A stretch of 64,000 nucleotides of DNA from Areca catechu (Eukaryota; Streptophyta; Magnoliopsida; Arecales; Arecaceae): positions 61,830,088-61,894,087 of the forward strand of contig CM038040.1 in the NCBI GenBank assembly GCA_021397845.1, given 5' to 3'. Made by a program: the position numbers and the translations under genes. Shown here piece after piece: positions 9,951 to 20,380 of the stretch (its first letter is position 1; every line of letters starts with the position of its first letter). Under the pieces are notes generated by a model. That model was not told the DNA's origin, ran no database searches, and saw only the letters and a program-made list of their open reading frames with translations.

Positions 9951-10924
9951 TGTTGGGAATTGTGTTCCAAAGCCATTGTCTAGGTTGTAGACGGTTGTGC
10001 TATTTTGTATTTTGTATATGAATTTTTAATAAATAAAAGTTATTTATTTTTGGATGTCCATCATTTTACATTTTTTGTAATGAACTCTTGTATGATGGAG
10101 TCCTTAGAACTACTTTATTTAATATAGAGAGGATATTCAAGTAGTTCTTAAACCAGTTCACAACCAAAGGATACATTGTTATAGGACAATAATGTATCAA
10201 GTATAGGTTATTGTATGTCACATTTGTTGGTTGTCCTCTTAACCAAGGAGTGTGGAGACACTGGTGTGATATGCAAGTAAAGTGTATGAAATTTCATTGA
10301 ACGTGACTATCTGCAGAGTTCCCTTCTGCCAAAGGGTTGCTCATGAAGGGATATGGGTATATGTGTCCCTCAAACCTGAGGTCACCATGGCAGCTTGCAA
10401 GCAACTCACTATACTTTGGTGCTGGACTACCTGGATTTATAATCTAGTGATGGAAAGTTTCTAGGTATAGTCAAGTACTTGTGGAGCGGTGGTGGATCAA
10501 GATGGAATTGACCTCTCCAAATAGTTTGGAGTGAAAGACTCAATATGTCTCAATTCAGCAAAACCTTGGCCAGGGTAGTTCTTGTATGGAGTCACAGAAC
10601 TTGTGAGGTTGAGACATGATCTGGATAGACCAAATTAGGGTTGGTAGTCTAACCCTAGGTCATCCTGAGCATTATAAGGTCAAAGGGACGAATTATGCGG
10701 CAATCATATGCCAGAGGTTCTTGTGAGGTGCTCTGCATCTTCGACCTATCCGGACGTCGGGTATCATTACTAGATGGAGGACTTTGACTAGTACTGAAAA
10801 TGTTCCAGTGCTACCAGCTTAGTGTTCGAACCTATAGGGTCACACACCATAGAGATTCTATCTGATTTTGTGGCTAATCAATGATTGAGAATCATTTGCC
10901 ATCACCTAAAGTCAATATGATTGA

Positions 10925-11005
10925 CTTTGCTCCAAGTGTTGACACTTAGATTTTTGCAGGTGTCGACACTTGGCCATTTTCGAGTGTAGACACTTCCTGT
11001 GATGA
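10925..11005 (+). promoter_or_regulatory. GTGTCGACAC motif cluster, copia 1 5' LTR
   Basis: Three copies of the palindrome lie here. One is intact (GTGTCGACAC, near 10961) and two are altered at the central CG (GTGTTGACAC, GTGTAGACAC). The same place in the 3' LTR (21365-21450) has four intact copies. The cluster is about 215 bp upstream of the TATA box, an enhancer-like position. Its function is inferred only. Confidence 0.6.
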
Positions 11006-11213
11006 ACAGATTTCTGGAAGGATTTCATGGAGGATTTTTGGACATGTTTTGACCTGGTTTGAATTTCGAATTCAAACCAGTTTTGGCTCCAAGGTTTTAT
11101 GGTATGAAGGTCATACATTTCTCTTTGGGTTGGACCCATTTGGTATGACCTTGATCCTCTTCCCATTCTCTCCTCTCATCTCTCCTCCTTCCTTTTTCTC
11201 CCTCTCCCTGCTG

Positions 11214-11228
11214 CCCCTATAAATGTAG
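11214..11228 (+). promoter_or_regulatory. TATA box, copia 1 5' LTR
   Basis: CCCCTATAAATG follows a CT-rich tract and is conserved at 21664-21676 in the 3' LTR. This is a typical U3 promoter position, with about 560 bp of R-U5 left before the LTR end. Confidence 0.65.
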
Positions 11229-11782
11229 GACATTGTGGTGGCTACTAGGGTTACACAACAACAGCAAAAGAGTTTTTGAGAGAAGAGGATTGAGAAGTGT
11301 GAGAGATTTTGGGATTGGGTGTGAGCTTCCTAGGACTCTAGCTAGGTCTTGGGAGTGAAGTTTTGGGAAAGGATTCCTGCTCTCCTCCTAGTCTTCCTGG
11401 AAGTTGAGGATCAGCCAAGGATCTGAAGAGCTAGCACTTCGAGGGAGTTGATCAGAGTCGAGCCCAGGTGTGGACATCCTATAGAGGCCAGACGCGTGTG
11501 TGGCTCGAGCGCCCTCCACCTTCTCGCTGCTCTTCACAGCTTCTCTCTAGCACTCTCAGAGGTATAGAGGTATGACCTTTATATTTATGTTGATTTCTTG
11601 TTTTGATGTTATATGCATGCTAGATTGTTATACTAGTTCCTGTTGCGGGCAGATCGGTAGATAGTTTATATTTATCTACCGAGCCTTCCGCTGTGCATGT
11701 TTTAAAATTATTTTAAAATACATTTCCTCTGCCCTCTTTTCTTGCATATTGAATGCTAAGTGTAGGTATTTTTCACCTTCAA

Positions 11783-11794
11783 TGGTATCAAAGC
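11783..11794 (+). other. Copia 1 primer binding site
   Basis: TGGTATCAAAGC, one mismatch from the initiator-Met primer site TGGTATCAGAGC, starts one base after the LTR end. It sets the plus orientation. Confidence 0.85.
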
Positions 11795-13688
11795 AATAGG
11801 TTCATTTTGTAGTATAATAATGCTAGCATGCTAATAACATCTCCTTTTTCTTCTTAAGTACTTGGATTGAGTGCTTCACCAGGCCATCCGGTCATAGAAG
11901 AAAAGTAGGGCTGCAAGACCCTCTCTTCCCATTTAATGGGATCTCCTATGATGTGTAGGGGTGCCACTGTGATAGGCTCATGAAAAAGAAAATTAGAAGA
12001 AAGTATTTTGTAGGTTAAAAATGTTTTAATCTAATAACATGATCATAAAATGACTTTAGATAAGATCTAAGAGTTATTTTTTATCAATTATGCTTGATTG
12101 TTTGGAGAAACATTTGATTTGAAATCACTGTTTTTTAGTTGTCTCAGGCTGTGAGTCGATACTTGGCCTTTGAAGTGTCGACTCTTGGGTATTATTTTTC
12201 TGAGATCTGGTTTCTGTCTTCGTTCTGAGACAAGCTGGAGTGTCGACACTTGACCCTGAAGTGTCGACACTTGATCCTGAAGTGTCGACACTTATCTCTG
12301 AAGTGTCGACACTTGAGCGCATGCCAAAAAATATGTTGTTCTATTTTCTATTCCTTGTCTCAGGCCTTGAGTCGACACTTGCTCTTGAAGTGTCGACACT
12401 TAGTTGTAGAAAATATTGAAAATAGTGAATTTAAATTTTGGTTTTGTTATAAAATTATTTTACATGATAACTTAAAATTATTTTAATTTATTTTAAGGTT
12501 ATTGAACTTAATTTTGAATTAAGGTTGACTAAGAATTCTAAAAATATGATTCAAATATCTTAAGTCATTTCAATAAGCCTTAACGGTCATGGGTTAGCTT
12601 CTATTAGGTCCTTAATTGGGTTAGACCTAAGTTTAGATGCATTGGACTTGTTAAAGAACTAATCTAATCAAAAGTTGAGTTAGAATTTTTTTCTAGATCT
12701 ATCTAATAGTTAGATTGATTAGTCCATAATCTAAATGGATCTAATTTATGGCTCAGTGGAAAGCCCGAGTCTCTAGGCTAGTCTAATTGAGTCTGATGAA
12801 CTGATTGGTGTCGAGGTAAGTTTGGCATTGTGATCATGGTTCTTTGGGGCTACCTCTTACCTGGCCAACTCTATTGATGTCTAGGCAAGATGGTTAATGG
12901 CGCAACCCAACCCATGATCTCACATACCTGGCTAATATGGTCAATCAGGATTGATTAGATAGCTCATTGACTCGTGTTAACCCTTGTCACCCAAGGTTAA
13001 TCGGTCTTGACTGATTTTAGATGCCCATGGATCATTAGTTATGTGTAACCCTCCTTGTTAGCTGATTTGGTCAGTGGGAGGTTGATCCATGTCTTCTCTT
13101 CTATTCATCTGTCACATTAAATAAAACCTTCTAAATTATTTGGTCCTTAAAAAGACAAAGTTATAGAGATAACCAAGTCCTAGCCTCCCATTAAGAGGAT
13201 AGTAATGTGTCCATTAGTTCGGTGTTCATCGGTAGATCCAAAGATCAGGTGTTCATCGGGCTATTGGAATTGCTGTTCCTATATGATGGCTCAGTGCAAC
13301 ACTCTTAACGGTGGTCAGGTGGGCTGGCCAAAGTCGAGCTTGACATTTGTTAGTTAGAAGCATTGAATTTTATCATGTTAATGGTTGGACCTAACCAGGA
13401 CCTTCAATAGGAGGCCCAAAGGCGATTGAAGTGCTCCTTGAGGCAAAATCCAATTACTAGAGGTTACTTGGAGAAGTAATCGGTTTAAGAACCTACCTTT
13501 AGACATGCATGGGTGGGCCGGCCAAAGTCGGGCTCATGTGTTGTCTATTAGACTCTGGTACCCACTAGGGAATTAAAGTAATTCCTCGGATTGGAGGTAG
13601 AGGCTACCAATCTAAGCAAAATAGTGGAAGGGACCTTTAGATTAACGTCCATGTCTTTAGGTTAATAATTCATATACACTAATTTATT
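11795..13688 (+). other. Copia 1 untranslated leader
   Basis: About 1.9 kb without a supported gene lies between the primer site and gag. It contains a dense array of GTGTCGACAC motifs (12150-12405) and otherwise AT-rich, stop-dense DNA. Such a long leader is unusual for a copia element. Confidence 0.6.
12150..12405 (+). promoter_or_regulatory. Phased GTGTCGACAC array in copia 1 leader
   Basis: Four perfect GTGTCGACAC palindromes begin at 12240, 12261, 12282 and 12303, exactly 21 bp apart, each flanked by AAG/CTT-like bases. Further intact or one-base variants lie at about 12155, 12173, 12371 and 12390. The 21-bp spacing equals two DNA turns. It is downstream of the transcription start inferred from the LTR. 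A role in transcription, RNA structure or packaging is possible; nothing here decides. Confidence 0.7.
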
Positions 13689-14575
13689 TTGGTTTTCCTT
13701 TCAGATGTCTTCCAACCTGTCACTCCGTCTCTTCTCGATAGCGAGAAGCTTTGTGGACCCAACTTCGATAGCTGGTATCGAAGGCTCATGATTGTCTTGG
13801 AGCATGAACGAATCCTGTATGTGATAACGGATCCGGCACCTAAGATCCCTGCTATAAATGCTCGGGGTTCGGTCAGAGACACTTATCAGAAGTGGCTCTC
13901 TGACAGGACCACTGTCTGATGCATCATGTTGGTTGCGATGAACGACGAGTTCAGTCACAAATTCGAGGAAGCCCAGCCGGAAGAAATCTTCAAAGGTTGA
14001 AGGAGTCTTTCGGGATACTAGACAATGTTGAGAGGTCAGGGTATCCTGTGCTATCTATAACACGCGGATGCGTGATGGGGCCTCAGTCACTGATCATGTA
14101 CTGTACATGATCAAGATGATTGAGTGCCTGGGCAAGCTTGGATGTCCCTTGCATAAACAGCTTGGAAAGATGCGATTTTGAATTCTCTCCCCTCCTCCTA
14201 TTTAGACTTTCTCGATTATTACAGAATGAATATGCCTGCAATCAACTACCATGTTCTGTTGGGGTTGCTGCAGACTTATGAGAAAGACCACCAGTTGAAT
14301 AAAGTGGTGGTGAATCTAGTGGGAGGTTCCTCGGGAGGTCGTCGTCCCTTTAAGAAAGGGAAAAAGAAGAATTAAGGAAAAAATGTGCTTAGTGCTTCTG
14401 GGCCTAGTCAGGCCAAGAAAGTGAAGGCTGATCAGAGTCGGGTAGAGTCTTCTTCTGTAAGAAGTAGGGACACTGGAAGAGGAACTGTCCTCTTTATATT
14501 GCATCCCTTGATCCGAACAGGTCCAAGAAGAGAAAGGTGCAGGATGGTCCTGGACAAGGTAATTATATGATAACA
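13689..14575 (+). pseudogene. Copia 1 gag remnant
   Basis: Frames join to a copia gag. An N-terminal piece (13705-13915) includes G-P-N-F-D-S-W-Y-R-R-L and V-I-T-D-P-A-P. A middle piece in another frame (about 13926-14160) follows, then L-P-S-S-Y-L-D-F near 14183 and a basic region ending G-K-K-K-N near 14370. A degraded zinc-knuckle region (about 14450-14500, with H-W and N-C-P-L remnants) comes after. The natural ATG is probably 13705, which a one-base shift disconnects from the rest. Gag would form the virus-like particle; this copy is broken by at least two frameshifts and stops. Confidence 0.75.
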
Positions 14576-15915
14576 CCTTGTAGTTTCTCTGTTTGTGATA
14601 CTACTAACTGGGTATTGGATACAGGAAGTCCAATTCACATTTACAATTCTTTGCAGAGACTTCAAGTTAGTAGAATATTCGAGGACGGCAAGAGGTTCTT
14701 GAACGAGGAAAATGGAAGCCGAGTTTCAGTTCTGGCATTGGGAGTCCTTAAACTTGTTTTCGAGTCCTGTACTATCATTTTGAATGAGTATCATTTTTGT
14801 CCTTCTTTCATTTTAAATGTCATTTCTATAGGCCAGTTGGCCATATATTGTTATGAACTATTAATAAAGAATGACATTTGCAAAATTATTTTGAATGATT
14901 CTGTTGTTTTGAATGGACAAATGCGTGATGGCATCTTTGTACTATCGCGACCTGTTAGTGTAATGTACACGTCTAGCAAACGTCCTAGGATAGATAATGT
15001 CAGCGAAGCATACCTATGGCATTGTAGGCTATGTCATATTAATAGGAACAGAATAAATAGGTTGAAAACTGAGGGTCTCCTCGATTTTAGTGAAGATAGT
15101 TCACTTCCATCTTGTGAGTCCTGTCTTCTTGGAAAAATGACTAAGTCACCTTTTACTGGAAAAGGTGAACGAGCCAATGAAATTCTAAGTCTGATACATA
15201 TTGATGTATGCTGACCTATGAATGTTAGTGCCTAGGGAGGGTATGGATATTTCATTACTTTCACAGATGACCTTTTGAGGTATAGTTATGTCTTCTTGAT
15301 GAGACATAAATTTGAATCATTTGAAATGTTCAAACAATATGTAATGAAGTGGAAAAACAAACCGAAAACTGTATCAAAACCCTTCGATCTGATCAAGGTG
15401 GTGAATACCTTTCTGGTGAGTTTCTGACATATCTTGAGGAGAATGGAATTCTCTCTCAGTAGACACCTCCAGGGACACCCCAGTTAAATAGAGTGTCTAA
15501 GAGAAGGAATCGAACCCTGTTAGACATGGTTCGGTCCATGATGGACTTTGCTTCTCTGTCGATATCCTTTTGGGGATATGCTTTAGAATCAACCTGTTAC
15601 CTTCTGAATAGGGCTCCAAATAAGTTCGTTAGTAAAACACCATATGAGATGTGGACTGGACGTAAGCCGACACTTTCACACATTCTGGTATGGGGGTGCC
15701 CGGCTTATGTAAAATGTTTGGAAATGGACAAACTTGGACATAGGTCTGACCGGTGCCTATTTGTTGGGTATTCAAAAGAGTCTAAGGGGTATTACTTCTA
15801 CTTAGCTGAGGAACAAAAGTTGTTCGTCAGTCTTAGGGCTATCTTTTTAGAAAAGGAGTTCCTTAGTGAAGGAACTGTAGCCGCTAAGATTGAACTTAGT
15901 GAAGTTCAATAAGTA
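14576..15915 (+). pseudogene. Copia 1 protease-integrase remnant
   Basis: The protease has the expected W-V-L-D-T-G-S near 14611. The integrase zinc region reads L-W-H-C-R-L-C-H..C-E-S-C (15020-15125), with the usual second motif G-H changed to C-H. The core begins H-I-D-V-C near 15199 and is cut by a TGA at 15212. It then shifts frame and resumes at 15493-15912 with R-R-N-R-T, F-W-G-Y-A-L-E, L-N-R-A-P-N and W-G-C-P-A-Y. The residue before R-R-N-R-T is Lys, where the catalytic Glu is expected. Frameshifts and stops show it is inactive. Confidence 0.82.
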
Positions 15916-16170
15916 GATGAACCGACACATTTAAGTGACCACATAGAACCGGCTGTGATTAGATCACACCCAGAGCCCACTCAAGAACCATTAAGGAGAT
16001 CCGGTAGAGTACCGAGCCGACCGGACAGATACTACGGTTTCTTGATCCGGGATGGTGATCCCATTGAACTCGATGAAAACAATGAGGATCCGATCACCTA
16101 TATGGATGCATTGCAATGGTCCAACTCTGAGTCATGGCTAGGAGCCATGAAATCTGAAATGTAGTCAAAT
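15916..16170 (+). pseudogene. Copia 1 RT N-terminal fragment
   Basis: The linker with R-R-S-G-R-V-P-S-R-P (about 15985-16020) and the start of RT (D-A-L-Q-W-S-N-S-E-S-W, about 16108) end at G-A-M-K-S-E-M followed by a stop. One base run later the gypsy LTR begins. About 125 codons of central RT that should follow are absent from both sides of the insertion. Confidence 0.75.
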
Positions 16171-17434
16171 TGGTGCGGACACCAGAGGCACTAGAATAAG
16201 GCAGAGGCTTCTCAACCCTTTGTGGATCACTTAATGAATTTGAGTTCACTGTAATAAAGCTTAGTCTAGCTAAGTTGAGTCCTATATTAATCAGCTCATG
16301 TTGAGCTAGTTCAATCCAGTATTAGTTAGCTCATGTCGAGCTAATTTTATTATTTTTGAGTCCTGTCCAAGCATATTGAAGACTCAATACCACATCATAC
16401 AAGTGAAGCCCAAGTCCAACCTGATTGAAGACATGAAAGTTGAGCCCATGTCCAACCCAGCTTGATGACTTGAAGATCCCAGGAGGAGAAAATAAAAACA
16501 AGTACAAACCTGAAGCCCTGGACCAGCCGAAAGCAAATTGGGCCAGCCCAGGCCCAGGAAGGAGCTAGGGCGCCATTCCTTATGGTGACCCTCCTCTTGG
16601 TCGGCCACTTAAGGTCACCCCCTTGGCCGACCAAGACAAGGAGAGGGAGAGCAAGTTTTTAGGGATTTTCTACCTATGTTGCCTTATATTCCTAGCTAGG
16701 GTTTGAAAGGGAGAAGGAGTCCTATGTAAAGTCTAAAGTACCCTTACTTGGGGCCCAAGACTAAGGGTCTATTTGAAGGACCCTAGTCTCTTGTATGAAG
16801 CTTTCTTTTGATATATGAAAATACTTGAGTTTCCTTCAACTTTTTGTGTTACCCTGCTGTGTGCATAAAGGGGTTTCGTGAGTTCTTCTTCCCGGTGTTT
16901 GCAACTACATCCTGCAGCCAGCCAATCCTCCAGAGCCTTGGCCGCCCACTACAAAATTCCCTTCCCCTTTGCTATTTTTCTTTAGTTTCTTAATCTCCTT
17001 TGAGTTTTATAACCCCTGACAGGTCGTTTGCAGGTCCCCGAGTTCCTACGAATCCAACGACTCCAGCCACATGCCTCAATCGGACCACGAAGCAGAAAGC
17101 CGGGTATCCGCGGGTCTTTGGCTCAGTTTTCCAGGCCGCATCCGTCGAAGAACAATAGACCTCATCTTTGCGATCTTCATCAGGCACTTCAGACGTTGTC
17201 AGGTAAACCCCCTCTACCTTCAGTAATAATATTGTAGGAGAACTTGCCCTAACCGAGGCTTCTCAACCTCGGCGATCCTTCTTTATTACTTTTCTAGGTC
17301 CTAATCTGCATACCTGAACTTCTAAAATTCATATAGAATTTCTTATAACTTATTTTGATCTAATCTTTGGGATTTAATCTCTTAACCCCACATATAAAAC
17401 ACAAAAATAATTGCATGCATATTAGTTCGCATCA
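16171..17434 (+). repeat. Nested gypsy 5' LTR (1264 bp)
   Basis: Begins TGGTGCGGAC and ends GTTCGCATCA; the two ends are inverted copies with two mismatches. The primer site follows two bases later. It aligns in inverted orientation with 26358-27807 over its length, including the AAGCCTCGGTTAGGG block. Confidence 0.85.
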
Positions 17435-17436
17435 TT

Positions 17437-17448
17437 TGGTATTAGAGC
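17437..17448 (+). other. Nested gypsy primer binding site
   Basis: TGGTATTAGAGC, one mismatch from the initiator-Met site, lies two bases after the LTR end. Several gypsy lineages, including chromoviruses, use this tRNA. Confidence 0.78.
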
Positions 17449-18323
17449 TTAGATTAGGGCTTATTTTCTACAATTTTTCAGTCCATATATACTTTATTAT
17501 TTTAGTTATTTCTCTTTGTTCAGAACTCCAAAAATTTTAAAACTTATCTTTCTAGATTTATAATAATTCAAAGTATTTTCTAGAATTTTTTTAGATTTTA
17601 TTTCGGTCTGTGCAGTTTCTGCAAGCCGAAATACAACCTGCAAATTTTCAGTTCTGTTTTTTTTTTCAACAAGACAAGTTTAGAAGTTTTAGGTTTTGTG
17701 TAGCATCTCTTTGCATATCTTTTAATTTTAGCATATTTCTACATATTAGGCCATAATTTACAAGTTTTCTTTTGTTTAAGAAAATACAAAAATATAAAAA
17801 AAAAATTACATATTCTCCAAAAACATCAAAAAAAAAATATCTAAACCCTAATTTGCATCCTCATCTGCCTGCCATCATTGCATAATCTACCTTTAAGGGC
17901 ACTCTTGCTATATCAGATAAGGGGAGGAGTTGATAACCTCTCCTTAGTTCAAAACCACATCCCTTGCATTCGGTCCTAAGCCTAACCTAAAATTAACTAG
18001 ACTTAATTTGCCCTAGTGGGCTAGGGACACCAACTGGTCGGGTCCAGGCTAGTGTTAGATCACTGTGTCAAGTTAACCTATGTGTGCCTTGTGCTCAGTG
18101 TCTAGAATGTGGTTCAGGCATTCAATCCTGAAGAGCTTGTGTGTTGGTCCGCTAGCTGGCCAATCTTTGATTGGTGTCTAGGATTGGCAATCAGGGACCT
18201 AACATTCCCCTTACACCTACCTGGCTGAGTACCGGGTTACTATAGGCTAGTTTGCCACCCTGATTGAACATCTAGTTTGGACTCTAGGTCTAGTCAGCTA
18301 TAGTTGGTTTGATCGAGTCTTGC

Positions 18324-19275
18324 ATGAGCACTAGATCAGGGGTTTCATATCATCCACCATCTCCACTTTTACCTGAATCCATGGATAAGCTGGAAGCCCA
18401 AATTCAAGCCCTTATAGATCAAATAGCCCAGATGAACCATAAGTTCGACCAATTAGAGGGTCGTATAGGGACCATAGAGAGAACCCATGGGTCACAGTCT
18501 GAGCCAAATCCCAAGTCCCCTCAACCTAGGAGGACCCCAAACCCTGATCCATACCATGAGGTCGAACCTAGGAGAGCCCCTCAGCCTGACCCATACTATA
18601 ATCCTGAACCTAGGAGGACCCCAAACCCTGATCCATTCCATGAGGTTGAACCTAGAAGAACCCCCCAGCCTGACCCATACTATAATCCTGAGCCTAAGAG
18701 GACCCCAAACCCTGATCCATACCTTGAGGCTGAACCTAGAAGAGGCCATCGTACTGACCCAATCCCGGAGGTTCATCTTAGAAGGCCCAATCAGGATTTT
18801 GTAGACTAGGAGGACCAATCCTATAGACATGTTAAGCTTGATGCCCCAACTTTTGATGGTTGTCTAGAACCTAAGGTCTATATAGATTGGGAGGGAGAGA
18901 TGGATCAATATTTTGAGTGGTATGATATGACGGAAGAGCATAAATTTAGGTTTTGCTAAGCTTAAGTTGGCTCGGGAAGCCAGGTTACATTAGGCCAGTG
19001 TTGAGAGAACCCTTAGTCTAGGAGGGTGTGATCCTATAACCACCTGGTGGGCCATGAAGGGTAAGCTTAGGACAAGATACGTTCCATCTTAATATCGTAG
19101 TGGTTTACTAGATCAGTGGCAATGATTTAATCAGGGTAATAAGAGTATAGATGAGTACATCACAAAATTTGATGAGTATTTCATGCGATGTGATTTAAGG
19201 GAATCTAAGGATGTTGTTAAAGGTATGGAAGCTTCAAAAGTCCATCTATGGACTGAAGTAAGCATCAAGGAGTTG
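18324..19275 (+). pseudogene. Nested gypsy gag with proline-rich repeats
   Basis: From the ATG at 18324 an open frame runs to 18809. It has a helical stretch (A-Q-I-Q-A-L-I-D-Q-I-A-Q-M, residues about 25-40) and then about three tandem copies of a 28-residue repeat built on R-R-T-P-N-P-D-P-Y and E-P-R-R-x-P-Q-P-D-P-Y. After a stop at 18807 the gypsy gag domain continues (K-L-D-A-P-T-F-D-G, then D-W-E-G-E-M-D-Q-Y-F) with frameshifts near 18957. It ends near 19275 before any protease. Gag would assemble particles; this copy is broken. Confidence 0.72.
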
Positions 19276-19288
19276 GAACATGCGATTT

Positions 19289-20335
19289 GATAAGTGTATC
19301 AAGTCATATGGCTTCGTTAGGAATAGAGAAGAACCTTGCATTTACAAATGGGCTAATGGTTCTGTGATTGTATCCTTTATTGTATGTGGATGACATTCTC
19401 TTAATCAGGAATGACATTGCAGCACTGCAAGGAATAAAGGTCTGGTTATCATCTCAGTTCTATATGAAGGACTTGGGTGAAGCCTCTTACATACTAGGTA
19501 TGAAGATCTATAGAGATAGATCTAAGAGGCTTCTGGACTATCCCAGTCTACGTACATCGACACCGTGCTGAAATGGTTTAGCATGGAGAATTCCAAGAAG
19601 GGCTATCTCCCGATAGGCACTGGAATTGATCTCTCCAAAAGGAATTATGCGATAACTCCTTAGGAGAGAGAGTGTATGAGTAGAATTCCATATGCTTCGA
19701 CAGTGAGTTCTATCATATATGCCATGACATGTACTAGACCAGACGTGGCATACTCACTAGGTATAGTGAGCAGATACCAGTCTGACCCAGGTGAAGCTCA
19801 TTGGAAAGTGGTTAAAACCATCCTTAAGTATTTACGAAATACTAAGGACCAATGGCTAATTTATGGAGAATCTGACTTGAAACTTGTGGGGTATACTGAC
19901 TCCAGTTTCTAGTCAGATAAAGATTATAGCAAGAGTGTGTTAGGTTTTGTCTTTACCTTAAACGGAGGAGTTGTCTGCTAGAAAAGTTCCAAATAGCCTA
20001 CTATGGCGGACTCAGTATACGAAGCAGAGTACATTGCAGCATCTGATGCAGCGAAGGAAACTGTGTAGTTGCAGAAGTTCCTTGGTGAGCTGGGAGTGGC
20101 ACCTTCCCTGGATGGTCCTGTTTCGGTGTACTGTGACAACACTGGAGCCATTGCTCAAGCCAAAGAGCCAAAGTCTCATCACCGCACAAAGCATATTCAA
20201 TGGTACTATCACCTTGTATGAGAGATCGTGGAACGAGGTGACATCGACCTTCAGAAGATCGATGGAAAGGAGAACCTGGCTGACCCTTCACTAAAGCCAT
20301 CGGAGTTCAAGAGTTCGACTGTTGTAAAAGGAAAA
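19289..20335 (+). pseudogene. Copia 1 RT C-terminal and RNase H remnant
   Basis: Resumes in RT with F-D-K-C-I-K-S-Y-G-F. The catalytic Y-V-D-D-I-L-L is at about 19384, followed by Y-M-K-D-L-G-E-A-S-Y-I-L-G-M. The RNase H part includes T-R-P-D-V-A-Y (about 19736), Y-T-D-S-S-F, A-E-Y-I-A-A-S-D and Y-C-D-N-T-G-A near 20133, ending with the typical L-A-D-P-S region. Several stops and at least three frame changes interrupt it. Confidence 0.82.
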
Positions 20336-20359
20336 TGGGAATGAGATTCTGTACTGATT

Positions 20360-20380
20360 GGCTTTAGTCCATGTGGGAGT
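20360..20380 (+). other. Copia 1 polypurine tract region
   Basis: The stretch ending ATGTGGGAGT directly before the 3' LTR start TGTTGG is where the plus-strand primer lies in copia elements. The purine run is short (GTGGGAG). Confidence 0.6.

Larger units (their letters stand above)
9951..11781 (+). repeat. Copia 1 5' LTR (1831 bp)
   Basis: Begins TGTTGGGAATTGTG at 9951 and ends ..TTCA at 11781, one base before the primer site. It aligns with the 3' LTR from 20381 over most of its length. It carries a motif cluster (10925-11005), a TATA box near 11218 and a CT-rich stretch just before it. Confidence 0.88.
16171..19285 (+). mobile_element. Gypsy element nested in copia 1, truncated
   Basis: A Ty3/gypsy element inserted in the copia RT, in the same direction. 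It retains its 5' LTR (16171-17434), primer site, leader and gag, then stops within or just after gag near 19285 where copia RT resumes. Protease, RT, integrase and 3' LTR are missing. The same LTR family occurs inverted as a solo LTR at 26358-27807. Confidence 0.75.

Noticed and set aside
12150..12405. CRISPR-like pattern of evenly spaced short repeats
   Set aside because: Repeat units are 10-14 bp palindromes with 7-11-bp spacers that resemble each other, in a plant retrotransposon leader. Not a CRISPR array.
18487..18830. Alternative frames and minus-strand frame over the gypsy gag repeat
   Set aside because: Shadows produced by the tandem repeat; the plus-strand frame from 18324 gives the gag sequence.
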